DNA of 64,000 nucleotides from Deltaproteobacteria bacterium HGW-Deltaproteobacteria-15 (GCA_002840535.1 PHBH01000008.1:62001-126000); one strand, 5' to 3'. Positions 1 through 8,619 are shown, counted from the stretch's first letter. A program made the numbers and translations. The notes: generated by a model from the sequence alone, not told the origin.

Positions 1-1112
1 TGCAATGCGGGCCAAAGGGCAGAGGCCAGAAAAGGTACGACTACGAGACATGCTATTTCGATAAGGACCAGAACAGCACCGTTTGCATCCAGAGCGAGGG
101 CCGGAGGCAATCCGTCCCATCCAAAGAATAGGGCCCCCGGCCATCTTGCACCGGGCCGCAATACCATTACGTAGGAAATGAGGCTGCCGAAAGCTGCAGC
201 CGGGAGAGCGATAATGACGGATCTCGATACCTGGGTCTTTACGATATCGCTTGTTGTCCAGCCCAGGCATTTCAGAAGGCCGACCTCGTGCTTTTGACCT
301 GTCCTTTCCCTGATGAGGTAAATCATCAGGAGAGCGAGGGCCATTATGGAAGGGATCAGGGTGGTAACTACAATGCCTCCTCTTTTTGAAAGAGACGCGG
401 CGTAATAGCCGGCTGTCTCACGCCGGGTCGTTATCCTCACAGGCCATGGAAATGCCTTTGAAAGGTCGGGCAGGATCGCCGACTGCTCTTCTTCATTGAA
501 AACATGAACGGCCAGATCGCTGGCAAACCCCTCGGGCAGCCCCAGGAGAGACATGGCATCTTTCTTGTGCAGGAGAACGACATCGTGAGCTGCTATTCCC
601 GTATCTTCCGGGAACCGGTCGACGACCTTGAAATCCAGGGAGACACTGCCGGTAAGCTGGAGGGTATCGCCCTCTTTCAGTGGTCCGACGCCTTGACCGA
701 TGATCGCTTCTCCCTCCAGCGGCAACCGGCCGATTCCTGCGCCCGGTGGGAGGCTTTCAAACCCCTCGCCTGCGCCGACCACCGTTACAGCTCCATCCGG
801 CCCTCCGGCAAAGCCCCAGATCCGCGGGCGCGCACTGGTGACGCCGTGAACGGCGCGGGCCGAAATCAAAGCCGGGTTTTCGGGGATGGGGTCCCAGCCG
901 GTTATCCCGACCTTTCTGATTACCAGCGACGGCGCTTGTGCGATCATCCCGCGGGCAGTGGAGGAGAGGGAGTGCGTAAGGAGAAGGGCCGTGCCGGAAA
1001 AGGCCACGATGAGGGTAAGAACCAGGCCGAGAAACAGTGCCTCGCCCGGCCGACGCAGGAGATCCCGCATGGCCCAGACATGTATGGGTCTAATGAGACG
1101 AATCCTTCTCAT
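1..1112 (-). CDS. FtsX-like ABC transporter permease (3' end outside window)
   Basis: The reading frame is open from an ATG at 1112 to the window edge, about 370 codons, so the C-terminus is missing. The protein begins with a short basic stretch and a membrane segment (about residues 20-42, LFLGLVLTLIVAFSGTALLL), then a roughly 200-residue extracytoplasmic region, then a second membrane segment and the conserved cytoplasmic loop RTGQKHEVGLLKCLGWT, where EVGLLKxLG is typical of FtsX/MacB/LolC permeases. A stop lies in frame four codons upstream, which fixes the start near 1112. A partner ATPase is not visible and may lie beyond the window edge. The nearby NosL-like gene suggests a metal or cofactor export role, but the substrate is inference. 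Confidence 0.8.
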   Translation of the reverse strand, partial: MRRIRLIRPIHVWAMRDLLRRPGEALFLGLVLTLIVAFSGTALLLTHSLSSTARGMIAQAPSLVIRKVGITGWDPIPENPALISARAVHGVTSARPRIWGFAGGPDGAVTVVGAGEGFESLPPGAGIGRLPLEGEAIIGQGVGPLKEGDTLQLTGSVSLDFKVVDRFPEDTGIAAHDVVLLHKKDAMSLLGLPEGFASDLAVHVFNEEEQSAILPDLSKAFPWPVRITTRRETAGYYAASLSKRGGIVVTTLIPSIMALALLMIYLIRERTGQKHEVGLLKCLGWTTSDIVKTQVSRSVIIALPAAAFGSLISYVMVLRPGARWPGALFFGWDGLPPALALDANGAVLVLIEIACLVVVPFLASALWPAL

Positions 1113-1256
1113 GGGAAAATCCTATGCCTTACAGACTGCAGGACACGTCCATCTGTTTCGCTGCCCGATGGAAGGCCTCCGCGAAACATCGCACGGAATC
1201 CGGCGCCCGGCGAGCCGTGCTTGCCTGCAACATTCGATCATTCCGGGCCGTTCGCC

Positions 1257-1589
1257 TCAACGCCGCGCACCGTGTATACCATGCACCTTTCCTCTGATGA
1301 TCAATCCTGCCGGATCCGGGTCAGAAAGAGGAAAAAACGGCGAGATTCCGGAATCCACCCTCCGGTCCATGCCTTCAGGATTCCTTGCCTCTCTTCCCGA
1401 AGGGATCAGAGAGGGGACCGATAATTCCAAGGCGCGAAACAGGGCCGCGCCTCTGCTCCGTCCCACGGATGGTCGAAGGGCGGAATCGCAAACGATAAAG
1501 ACCAGAACAGCGACACAGAAGAGCAGCAGACCTTTTAGGAAAAAAGGCGCAAGCTCCAACCTGTCAAGCCCGGGCTTCGTGATATCCAT
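1257..1589 (-). CDS. Small single-pass membrane protein, unknown
   Basis: The frame could begin at a GTG at 1631, overlapping the end of the NosL-like gene, but the ATG at 1589 lies 11 bases after the NosL stop and is preferred. It gives about 110 residues with one clear hydrophobic segment near the N-terminus (APFFLKGLLLFCVAVLVFIV) and a basic, low-complexity C-terminal half. I do not recognise a family. It lies between a NosL-like protein and an FtsX-type permease on the same strand, so a shared transcript is likely. The 144 bases between it and the permease show no convincing gene. Confidence 0.45.
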   Translation of the reverse strand: MDITKPGLDRLELAPFFLKGLLLFCVAVLVFIVCDSALRPSVGRSRGAALFRALELSVPSLIPSGREARNPEGMDRRVDSGISPFFPLSDPDPAGLIIRGKVHGIHGARR

Positions 1590-1600
1590 GTTCGCCTTTG

Positions 1601-2185
1601 TCAGGGATGTTTCCCGGTGATCTCCCGCCACCGGACGTCGTTCATCTCTTCAAGCCCGAAGATCGCCTTGCCTCCGTGGCGTTTCCTGAACGTCTCGACT
1701 TCTTTTTCTCCTTTAACAGGAACAAAGGCCGGGCCCATCGGTCCGACGATATCCGAGCCTGCCACCCACTTCAGCTCTCGCGCATCCATCTGCACGCCCG
1801 TAAAATACTCGCGGACCACGGGAAGACCCAGATCCGTTCTCTCGGTGGCAAGGTAAATCTCGGGGTGCATCCATGCCCTGATCATACAACCATTGCCGCA
1901 GAAGTAGAAAGTGGTTCCGTTTTTCAGCTGTATGGCGGATGAAAATTTGGGATACCTGATCGGTCGCATGGCGCAAACAGGGCACCGGTCGCTCTCGCTG
2001 ATCTGCATCCTGCCGTCTTTGTCCAGGGGCTTTATGCCCGGACCGGGGCCTTTCCGCGCCGTTCTCCGACCATCCGGATGGGTCGCCTTCGTTTCCTGCT
2101 CAGCCGAATCGGCGCGGGGGAGAAGAACCAATAATGCAGCGCAAAGGAAAATGGATATTGCAGAAAGGATCGTACGAGCTCTCAT
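1601..2185 (-). CDS. NosL-like secreted metal-binding protein
   Basis: From the ATG at 2185 the product is 194 residues and starts with a good export signal (MRARTILSAISIFLCAALLV), which is why this start is preferred to the longer frame. The mature part carries CPVCAM at about residue 70 and FYFCGNGC about 35 residues later; the CxxC/M arrangement is characteristic of NosL, the Cu(I)-binding accessory protein of nitrous oxide reductase, and of relatives found in organisms lacking that enzyme. No nosZ, nosD, nosF or nosY is visible. It is divergent from a DsbD_2-type membrane protein and followed by a small membrane protein and an FtsX permease. A role in copper or heme/thiol delivery in the cell envelope is a reasonable guess. 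Confidence 0.75.
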   Translation of the reverse strand: MRARTILSAISIFLCAALLVLLPRADSAEQETKATHPDGRRTARKGPGPGIKPLDKDGRMQISESDRCPVCAMRPIRYPKFSSAIQLKNGTTFYFCGNGCMIRAWMHPEIYLATERTDLGLPVVREYFTGVQMDARELKWVAGSDIVGPMGPAFVPVKGEKEVETFRKRHGGKAIFGLEEMNDVRWREITGKHP

Positions 2186-2339
2186 AGGGCCGCCTGAGCG
2201 GCTGCAATTGCGTGTTGGACCTGAGTTTCCCATTCCTCTCCTCCGACCTCTGGATTTCTGGACCTTGCCTCCTGCATCTGTTAGCATTCCATCATACGCC
2301 TCGAACCCTGGAACCCAAAGATTTTGTCGATCGAACGCA

Positions 2340-3032
2340 ATGATGAATCCCCTGGACCTTACCTCTATGTTCTTTCTGGGCTTGCTCGGCACGGGTCACT
2401 GTCTGGGGATGTGCGGCCCTCTGGTTCTGGCGTTTCCGGCGGTCACGGGCCGTTTCACCTCGCACGTTTTTTATCATCTTGGACGAACGTCCACCTATGT
2501 TGCCATAGGGATCGCTATGGGCGCTGTAGGTGCGGGCCTTTCATTCCTGGCCGAAAGAGGGGGAGACGATCCGTTGGCATGGGTGGTGCGCGTTCAGGTC
2601 GGCCTTTCGATCGTCGCGGCCGTTTTTCTCTTCGTATTCGGGCTGTCGCGGCTCGGTTTCCTGCCGGAACCCGGATGGATGTCAATAGCCTCGCCTTCCA
2701 GAGTACCGGGTTATCGTCGCGTCATGGGGTCCGCCGCTCACACAAAAGACAACGCGAATATGCTTCTTATCGGTATCCTGTTCGGTTTCCTTCCGTGCGG
2801 TCTCTCTTTTGCCGCTTTTGCCAGGGCGCTTGCAGCAGGAGGGCCGATTGAGGGCGGGATGTTGTCCCTGGCCTTCGCAGCAGGCACCCTGCCGGGTCTT
2901 CTTCTGCTCGGCACAGGCTTGTCGCGAATTGCGGCAAGGTACCGGAGGGTCTCCGACATCCTTTCCGGAATGATCATGATCGGAATGGCCGCTTCTCTTT
3001 CTGCCGATGCATTGCAGGCCGTCTTGAAGTGA
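2340..3032 (+). CDS. Sulfite exporter TauE/SafE-like (DsbD_2 / UreH-type) membrane protein
   Basis: The 230-residue product has about six membrane segments and the paired motifs that mark the DsbD_2/UreH-like transmembrane family: GTGHCLGMCGP at residues 18-28 and FGFLPCG near residue 150. Such proteins are relatives of CcdA/DsbD and often accompany copper-transport or cytochrome-oxidase assembly genes. Two consecutive ATG codons (2340 and 2343) fit the start; no strong ribosome site is visible. It is divergent from the NosL-like gene across about 150 bases, which supports a common metal-handling or thiol-redox function. The gene ends a few bases before a 125-base palindrome. Confidence 0.8.
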   Translation: MMNPLDLTSMFFLGLLGTGHCLGMCGPLVLAFPAVTGRFTSHVFYHLGRTSTYVAIGIAMGAVGAGLSFLAERGGDDPLAWVVRVQVGLSIVAAVFLFVFGLSRLGFLPEPGWMSIASPSRVPGYRRVMGSAAHTKDNANMLLIGILFGFLPCGLSFAAFARALAAGGPIEGGMLSLAFAAGTLPGLLLLGTGLSRIAARYRRVSDILSGMIMIGMAASLSADALQAVLK

Positions 3033-3039
3033 GTAGGTA

Positions 3040-3164
3040 CAGGTTGCTCAAAAATGTCCAGATGCAAGGCGCCTGAAATCCCGAGGAGTGAGGCGTACAT
3101 GTTAGTACGCCGCAACGACTCGAGATGAAGGCAACGTCGCAGATGGGCGTTTTTCAGCAACCTG
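3040..3164. repeat. 125-base imperfect palindrome
   Basis: The segment begins CAGGTTGCTCAAAAATG and ends with the near reverse complement (GTTTTTCAGCAACCTG), and the similarity continues inwards to a centre around ACATGTTAGTACG. It fills the whole gap between two convergent genes and stops exactly at the stop codon of the kinase gene at 3165. It would fold into a long hairpin on either strand and could act as a bidirectional terminator. Elements of this appearance recur in Desulfobacterota genomes as I recall them, but only one copy is present here. Confidence 0.85.
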
Positions 3165-4643
3165 TCAGGTCAGCATGACGGGCAGCGAGACATGGAATGT
3201 GGAGCCCCTGCCGGGTTGGCTTTCCACTTTCACGCTGCCGTTATGGGCCTCTGCAATGCTTTTCACGATGGCAAGCCCGAGTCCGGTCCCCGCAACAAAT
3301 CGGGTCCGGTCGTCCCTCACGCGGTAGAAGCGCTCGAATATTCGGTCCAGGTTGTCCCGGGAGATGCCTATCCCCGTGTCCTTCACGCTTATCCGGACGT
3401 ATTCCTGTTCCTCTGTTGCGGAGACCGTGACATTTCCTCCTTCAGGCGTGTACTTGATTGCATTGGTCAGGAGATTGGAAATGACCTCCTCGACGGCGCG
3501 TCTGTTCGCAAGAATGGGCCGCAGACCCGGCACCCGTTCGAGACTGAGGCAGATGTTCTTCTCGCCGGCCTTGGTCTGATGAAAATTCGTCTGCTCTTCA
3601 AGAAGAGGCGCCAGGTCGAGTTTTTCCTTTTCGAGCGTGATCAGGCCCGATTCGATCTTCGAAAGGTCAAGGAGCTCTGCAGCGAGATCGGAGAGACCCT
3701 TGATCTTTTCCGAAACCCGTCCCAGGAGCTCGGTCTGCTTCTCGGTAAGACTTCCTGCAAGACCGTCCTGAATGACCTTGACCATCGCCAGAACCGAATT
3801 CATGGGGCTTTTGACTTCATGAGCCACCATGGAAACAAAATCCGACTTCAGCTTATCCATCTTTTTCATTGCAGTGATGTCATGCATCACGGTGATCGTG
3901 CCCAGGTTCCGGTGCATCCTGTCCCTGAAGGGCACGCACCTCACTGCAAGTACCGTCTCCTCCGATTCGGCAATCTCCCCCCCACTGAACTCATGGGTGA
4001 TTTCCCCGAATTCAACCGGGGGCATGGAAACGGCCTCTTCGATGATACCGAGCAGCATTTCATTCCGGATCAGATCCGATACGCGCCTGCCGATAGGGTT
4101 CTCCCCCTGATGGCCGATCATCTTGAGAAAGGCCGGGTTTGCCAAGGCGATCTTTTTTTGCGCGTCGGTCGCCATGACCCCGTCCGAGATGTGATTGATG
4201 AGAACCCCCATGCGGGATTTCTCGTGAGAAATATCTTCCAGGGTGCGGATGTAATCGAAGGCCTTGCCGATGACGCCTCTCAGATCCTGGGGAGAAAAGG
4301 GCTTGGAGATGAAGTCATAGGCGCCCTTTTTCATCGCCTCGACGGCATGTTCCAGGGTGGCATAGCCGGTGATGACAATCACCAGGGTGTCCGGGTGCTT
4401 GCCTTTGACATAGGTCAGGAAATCAAGCCCCCTCATGCCGGGCAGCATCAAATCGAGAAGAATGACGTCGAAATGCTCAGCCTCGATTTTCTTCAGTCCC
4501 TCATACCCCGTCTCTGCGACAGCCACTTCCAGCCCTTCATTGCAGAGCATGGTGGAACAGGCATCCCGGATGCGCTTTTCGTCATCGACGACCAGAATTT
4601 TTACGCCGTAGGGCATCTTCTCCTTCAACTCTTGCATTACCAT
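3165..4643 (-). CDS. REC-PAS-histidine kinase hybrid
   Basis: This 492-residue protein has an N-terminal receiver domain (VKILVVDDE at about 14-22, phospho-acceptor in VILLDLMLPG, conserved Lys in FISKPF), a PAS domain (about 145-260), a HisKA domain with the H-box FVSMVAHEVKSPM, and a HATPase domain with N-box NLLTNAIKY, G1 DTGIGIS and G2 GTGLGLAIVKS. There is no membrane segment, so it is cytoplasmic. The ATG at 4643 overlaps the end of the upstream kinase gene by seven bases, indicating translational coupling. A receiver in front of the kinase suggests that it receives phosphate from the upstream kinase and then controls its own output. No DNA-binding domain is present. Confidence 0.93.
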   Translation of the reverse strand: MVMQELKEKMPYGVKILVVDDEKRIRDACSTMLCNEGLEVAVAETGYEGLKKIEAEHFDVILLDLMLPGMRGLDFLTYVKGKHPDTLVIVITGYATLEHAVEAMKKGAYDFISKPFSPQDLRGVIGKAFDYIRTLEDISHEKSRMGVLINHISDGVMATDAQKKIALANPAFLKMIGHQGENPIGRRVSDLIRNEMLLGIIEEAVSMPPVEFGEITHEFSGGEIAESEETVLAVRCVPFRDRMHRNLGTITVMHDITAMKKMDKLKSDFVSMVAHEVKSPMNSVLAMVKVIQDGLAGSLTEKQTELLGRVSEKIKGLSDLAAELLDLSKIESGLITLEKEKLDLAPLLEEQTNFHQTKAGEKNICLSLERVPGLRPILANRRAVEEVISNLLTNAIKYTPEGGNVTVSATEEQEYVRISVKDTGIGISRDNLDRIFERFYRVRDDRTRFVAGTGLGLAIVKSIAEAHNGSVKVESQPGRGSTFHVSLPVMLT

Positions 4644-6181
4644 TCCTCATATCCTTTATTGTTGATCGGGTCCTGCGCGCCGTCAGGGTGGTCCAGCGGA
4701 ACATAGAGCGGCAGTTCCATAAGAAAAGTAGTGCCACCGGGTGACGTCTCCTTGACTCGAATGTCTCCCCCCATTTCCTTGACGATGCCGTACGAGGTGC
4801 TCAACCCCAATCCCGTGCCTTTCCCGGGTTCCTTGGTCGTGAAAAAGGGATCGAAAATTTTGGGCAGGTTCTCTTCAGGGATGCCGCACCCTGTGTCGAT
4901 CACCTCGAGGAAGGCCCTTCTGTCCAGCTTGTTCCGATAGGTTCGAAACGTCAGCACGCCTTCCCCGTTCATGGCGGCGCATGCATTCATGACAAGGTTG
5001 ATGATTACCTGCGTAATCTCGTTCCTGTCTGCGCGGACGAGAATCATCTCCTGCGACAGTTCCTTGACCACGGCGATATTCCCGAAAAGCCTCTGATCGC
5101 GTATGAGGTTCATCCCCTGATCCACGAGCGTGTTGAGAGGAATGATTCCTTTTGTCGTGTTGGATCGGCGGCTGTAGGCAAGAAGATTGTTGACTATTCC
5201 CTTGCAGCGGTTCACATCCTCCACAATGTAAGTCAGGTGCTCGTGCAGAGGATTCTCTTTATCCAGCTGCTCCAGTGCCATGCTTGCATACATCAGCATG
5301 CCCGTGAGAGGGTTGTTGATTTCGTGGGCCACTCCGGCCGACAGCTGGCCAAGGGATGCCAGCTTTTCGGACTGAGCGAGCTGGGCCTGGGTTTCTTTCA
5401 GGGTTCTCTCCACTGCAAGCTTCTCCCTGAGGTCATTGTAAATACCCATGGTTGCGACTTCCTGGCCGGCTTCGTAGATGATGGAGGCGGAGAGCTCCAC
5501 AGGGATTTCGCTGCCTTCCCGGTTCAGGATCATCACTTTCGAGTGGAGCTTTCCTCTGCCCCCCCTTTTGTCTTTCCTTAAATCGCTCATGATCTGCCTG
5601 GCTCTGCCGGGTGGATAAAAGTCTCTGATGTTTTTGTCTTTTCGCGCCTCGCTCAATTTGTATCCGAAGAGCTCTTCCGCAGCCCGGTTCATGATGAGGA
5701 TGTTTCCATACTTGTCTGCAGCCACGATGGCGCTTGCGGAGCTCTGTATCACCTTTTCGAAAAGCGCCTCGGTTTCCTTCAGCGCCCTTTCCAGGGTTTT
5801 AACCCTGGTCACGTCCCGGATGCTCTCCAGGATGTAGATGACACGGCCGTCTTCATCCAGTATCGGTGAGAAGACCCTGTCCTCCCATTGCTCCATGCCT
5901 TCGGCGTCGCTTACCCGTCTCAGGATGGAATGACCTTCCCCGTATGCCATCACCTTCGGAAGGGGGCATACGTCCACGGAACACGGTTTCTGCGATCGAT
6001 AGAAGACTTCATGGCAGGTCTTCCCCACGATCTCATCCTGGCTGACCCCGAATTTGGCGAGAAACTTGCTGTTTGCCGTGACGATGACTTTGTCGGGCCG
6101 CAGGATCAGGGTAGGAAAAGAGAGCGAGTCAAAAACCCTTGGTCTCCAATCGGTCTTCTCGGAAGGTTTCATGGTTTTCAT
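4637..6181 (-). CDS. PAS-PAS sensor histidine kinase
   Basis: The 514-residue cytoplasmic protein has two PAS domains (about 20-130 and 140-255), the first containing a Cys-rich stretch (CHEVFYRSQKPCSVDVC), a HisKA domain with GVAHEINNPLTG, and a HATPase domain with N-box VMNACAA, DTGCGIP and GTGLGLSTSYGIV. The Cys-rich PAS insert could bind a metal or Fe-S cluster, but that is inference. Its ATG overlaps the stop of the preceding ACT-domain gene as ATGA, so the two are coupled. With the receiver proteins on both sides it probably forms a phosphorelay. Confidence 0.92.
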   Translation of the reverse strand: MKTMKPSEKTDWRPRVFDSLSFPTLILRPDKVIVTANSKFLAKFGVSQDEIVGKTCHEVFYRSQKPCSVDVCPLPKVMAYGEGHSILRRVSDAEGMEQWEDRVFSPILDEDGRVIYILESIRDVTRVKTLERALKETEALFEKVIQSSASAIVAADKYGNILIMNRAAEELFGYKLSEARKDKNIRDFYPPGRARQIMSDLRKDKRGGRGKLHSKVMILNREGSEIPVELSASIIYEAGQEVATMGIYNDLREKLAVERTLKETQAQLAQSEKLASLGQLSAGVAHEINNPLTGMLMYASMALEQLDKENPLHEHLTYIVEDVNRCKGIVNNLLAYSRRSNTTKGIIPLNTLVDQGMNLIRDQRLFGNIAVVKELSQEMILVRADRNEITQVIINLVMNACAAMNGEGVLTFRTYRNKLDRRAFLEVIDTGCGIPEENLPKIFDPFFTTKEPGKGTGLGLSTSYGIVKEMGGDIRVKETSPGGTTFLMELPLYVPLDHPDGAQDPINNKGYEEW

Positions 6182-6765
6182 CCGGTATTCTGGTGCCGGG
6201 AGATTCTTCGTACAGGGATGTCAAAGGCATCGGTAAGCGCCAGCACCGCTTCCCCCGACTTGCCCTTTGGAAGAACGACATAGATGCAGGACCCGGAACA
6301 TGTGAAGGCCAGCATCGTGAGCCCCCTGTCGGACAACGCCTTGGCAGCGGCATGGAAAATGCCGTATCTGTCGCCGAAGTGAGGCCCCTGAAAGAACACG
6401 AGCTCTGCGGGCGATACCCGACGCATCAACACCTCCACGGGAATCAGGGAATTCAGCCTGTCGGCGACGGCTTTCTCCGCCAGCCCAGAAACCAGGAGAG
6501 ACAATTCGAATTCGGAGGTGGATGCCCAGGAGAAGGCCAGGTGAAAACCTATCCCTTCTTCACCCAATCGGAACAAGCAGAGCCCAAGATCGGACATGGC
6601 GGAGAGAGGTCCACTCACTTCAACAAGGCACAGGTCTGTGATCTTCTGGAAGCCGTATGTCTTGATTCGCGGTTCCCAGTATGCGGCCTTGGTCTCCAGG
6701 AGTCTGTCGGAATGCGAGAGCCCTTCACTCTTCAGATGCTGTACTGACGGCCTTTGGTAGATCAA
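6178..6765 (-). CDS. Tandem ACT-domain protein (second of a pair)
   Basis: The frame contains two ACT-like beta-alpha-beta units (about residues 35-105 and 115-190, the second containing VFFQGPHFGDRYGIFHAAAKAL), resembling the regulatory half of aspartate kinases with no kinase domain. The start is uncertain: the frame extends to 6882 but then overlaps the upstream ACT gene heavily. I chose TTG at 6765, with GGAG at suitable distance, giving 195 residues and a 41-base overlap. A frameshift fusion with the upstream protein is possible. It ends in an ATGA overlap with the sensor kinase gene. It may bind an amino acid or other small ligand and feed the kinase. Confidence 0.6.
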   Translation of the reverse strand: MIYQRPSVQHLKSEGLSHSDRLLETKAAYWEPRIKTYGFQKITDLCLVEVSGPLSAMSDLGLCLFRLGEEGIGFHLAFSWASTSEFELSLLVSGLAEKAVADRLNSLIPVEVLMRRVSPAELVFFQGPHFGDRYGIFHAAAKALSDRGLTMLAFTCSGSCIYVVLPKGKSGEAVLALTDAFDIPVRRISRHQNTG

Positions 6766-7246
6766 AGCAAGCTCCGAGCGCTGAAAGGGCCATTTCAGTC
6801 TGATTGGGGTCGGTGATAAATGCGAGGGTGGACAGGGAAGAACAGAAGCCGAAAAGGGGAATCCCTTTCTGCGCAAATGCAAGGAGACCCAGTCCCACTG
6901 CCCTGAGGTCGGCTTTATGCGGGAAGATGCTCAGGACGTCTACAGCTTCGCGAAAAACGGCGTGCTTCCCCGGATCAGGATCGGATTGGATCAGACTCTT
7001 TGCACGCTCCGCGTCCCCGGATGACACCAGGCAGTTCACCATAAGCCGGTCGTCCGTCTGCCTCCCGGTCAGGAGATCCAGGTTGATCCGGTTTTCCGCA
7101 AACTGCCCGAGGATATCCGTGAGGACCCCCTTCGTCGGAGATGAGAAGAACTCCGCCTGAAAAAGCCCGCCGATCACCTTACAGCCTTCCATTGGGAATT
7201 TGTCCATCTCCGATCCGTCCGGCACGGTGCGCAAGCCGTCTTTCAC
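6725..7246 (-). CDS. Tandem ACT-domain protein (first of a pair)
   Basis: The 173-residue product has two ACT-like units, one around residues 30-95 (SSPTKGVLTDILGQFAENRI) and one around 105-165 (ADLRAVGLGLLAFAQKGIPL), similar in layout to the C-terminal regulatory part of aspartate kinase. No catalytic domain is present. The GTG start overlaps the stop of the response regulator gene (GTGA), which fixes it. Placement between a response regulator and a sensor kinase points to ligand sensing by this two-component operon; the ligand is unknown. The 3' end overlaps the next ACT gene. Confidence 0.7.
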   Translation of the reverse strand: MKDGLRTVPDGSEMDKFPMEGCKVIGGLFQAEFFSSPTKGVLTDILGQFAENRINLDLLTGRQTDDRLMVNCLVSSGDAERAKSLIQSDPDPGKHAVFREAVDVLSIFPHKADLRAVGLGLLAFAQKGIPLFGFCSSLSTLAFITDPNQTEMALSALGACFDLPKAVSTASEE

Positions 7247-7629
7247 GGCCTGTAATAATTGACGATCTCCATGAGGTTATCGAGATCGATCGGTTTCGGG
7301 ATGAATTCGTCCGCAAGGGCGGTCTTGCCGTCCATATGGGTGAACTTGGTCGACGGAACCGCGTCGCCTACTGCAGTGAGCAGCACAACCGTGATATCCT
7401 TGTATGCCGGATCCTTCTTGACCTCGTTGCATACGGCGTACCCATCCTTGTTCGGCATCATGACATCCAGGATGATCAGATGAGGTCTTTCCTGCTTGAT
7501 CTTGTCCAAGGCCTGAATACCGTCATATGCTTTGGAGACCCTGTAGTTGTCACTGGCGAGTTTCATGGAGACCGCCTCCACCAGATCCGGGTCATCGTCA
7601 ACCACCAAAATCAGCTTTTTGTCAGTCAT
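7243..7629 (-). CDS. Stand-alone response regulator (CheY-like)
   Basis: A 128-residue single receiver domain: acidic pair in LVVDDDPD, phospho-acceptor Asp in LIILDVMMPNKDG, Thr in VVLLTAVGD and Lys in FIPKPIDL. A short insert (PSTKFTHMDGKTALAD) between beta4 and beta5 is longer than in CheY. There is no output domain, so it acts by protein contact or as a relay. The ATG at 7629 has GAAGGAGG seven bases upstream. It is the first gene of the overlapping signalling operon and lies 70 bases after metF, so it is probably co-transcribed with the methylene-THF reductase genes. Confidence 0.93.
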   Translation of the reverse strand: MTDKKLILVVDDDPDLVEAVSMKLASDNYRVSKAYDGIQALDKIKQERPHLIILDVMMPNKDGYAVCNEVKKDPAYKDITVVLLTAVGDAVPSTKFTHMDGKTALADEFIPKPIDLDNLMEIVNYYRP

Positions 7630-7698
7630 CGGTTTGCCTCCTTCTTATTCCGTTTTCAATGCCAACAATCATCTTTAATATCCTTGAAGGCGATGCCA

Positions 7699-8619
7699 TC
7701 ACAGGGGCCGAGGATACAGACCCGCTCTTTCCACTATCTCGGGAACCCTGTCTTCCCATTCAATCGCCATGATATGAAAACCCGCCACGCCCTTCATCTC
7801 TTTCAACTCCTGGATGGTCTCCACGCAGATCTTGATGCCTTCCTCTGCCTGCTTTTCCTTGGGAATCCCGCTCATACGCTTTATCAGGCCGTCGGGCACA
7901 TCCATGCCGGGCACCTTGTTCTTCATATACTTCGCCATCCCAGCCGATTTCATGGGGGTGACGCCTGCGAGGATGTGGATCTTCTCGTGAAGCCCGCGCT
8001 CCCGAATCCCTTCCATCCACTTGCCGAATCTCTCAAGATTGTAAATGCACTGGGTCTGGACGAAATCCGCTCCTGCCCTGGCCTTCTTTGCAAGCCTCGC
8101 CACCCTGAGTTCAAAGGGATCTGCAAAGGGATTGGCTGCAGCGCCGATGTACATCCTGGGGGCATTCAGGATGTCATCCCCTCCCTGGAATTTCCCTTCA
8201 TCCCTCATTTTTCTCACCATCTGAACGAACTGGATCGAATCAAGGTCGTAGACGTTTGCGGCCATGGGATGGTCCCCGAAAGAGGGGTGGTCTCCGGAAA
8301 GGCAAAGCATGGTGTCTATGCCGTGGGAATAGGCGCCGATGATGTCGCTTTGCATGGCCAGGCGGTTTCGGTCCCTCGTAACCATCTGAAGGATTGGATG
8401 GAGCCCCATCTGTTTGATTATGAGGCATGCGGCAAAGCTCGACATGCGAACCATGGCCGTTTGATTGTCGGTCACATTGATCGCATCCACATAGCCCCTC
8501 AGCTTCTCGGCTTTTTCTTTGACCTTTTCAGGGACGGCGCCTCGAGGGGGGCCGCATTCAGAGGTTACCGCCGGAAGTCCAGCTTCCAGGACTCGCTCCA
8601 GTGCGCTTTGCGTTTTCAT
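7699..8619 (-). CDS. metF: Methylenetetrahydrofolate reductase, catalytic subunit
   Basis: A 306-residue TIM-barrel protein of the MetF family that reduces methylene-THF to methyl-THF. Recognisable features are the early glutamate-containing strand (PAVTSECGPPRG), DAINVTDNQTA, the flavin-site region RDRNRLAMQSDIIGAYSHGI and CLSGDHP. Its ATG overlaps the stop of metV as ATGA, the typical MetVF arrangement of acetogens and sulfate reducers. With MvhD and HdrA upstream this is the Wood-Ljungdahl methyl-branch enzyme linked to an electron-bifurcating or confurcating module. It works in either direction depending on whether the organism fixes CO2 or oxidises acetate. Confidence 0.93.
   Translation of the reverse strand: MKTQSALERVLEAGLPAVTSECGPPRGAVPEKVKEKAEKLRGYVDAINVTDNQTAMVRMSSFAACLIIKQMGLHPILQMVTRDRNRLAMQSDIIGAYSHGIDTMLCLSGDHPSFGDHPMAANVYDLDSIQFVQMVRKMRDEGKFQGGDDILNAPRMYIGAAANPFADPFELRVARLAKKARAGADFVQTQCIYNLERFGKWMEGIRERGLHEKIHILAGVTPMKSAGMAKYMKNKVPGMDVPDGLIKRMSGIPKEKQAEEGIKICVETIQELKEMKGVAGFHIMAIEWEDRVPEIVERAGLYPRPL

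Noticed and set aside
504..1424. 306-codon plus-strand frame at the start of the window
   Set aside because: It is antisense to the FtsX-like permease, whose protein has clear family motifs; this is a shadow frame.
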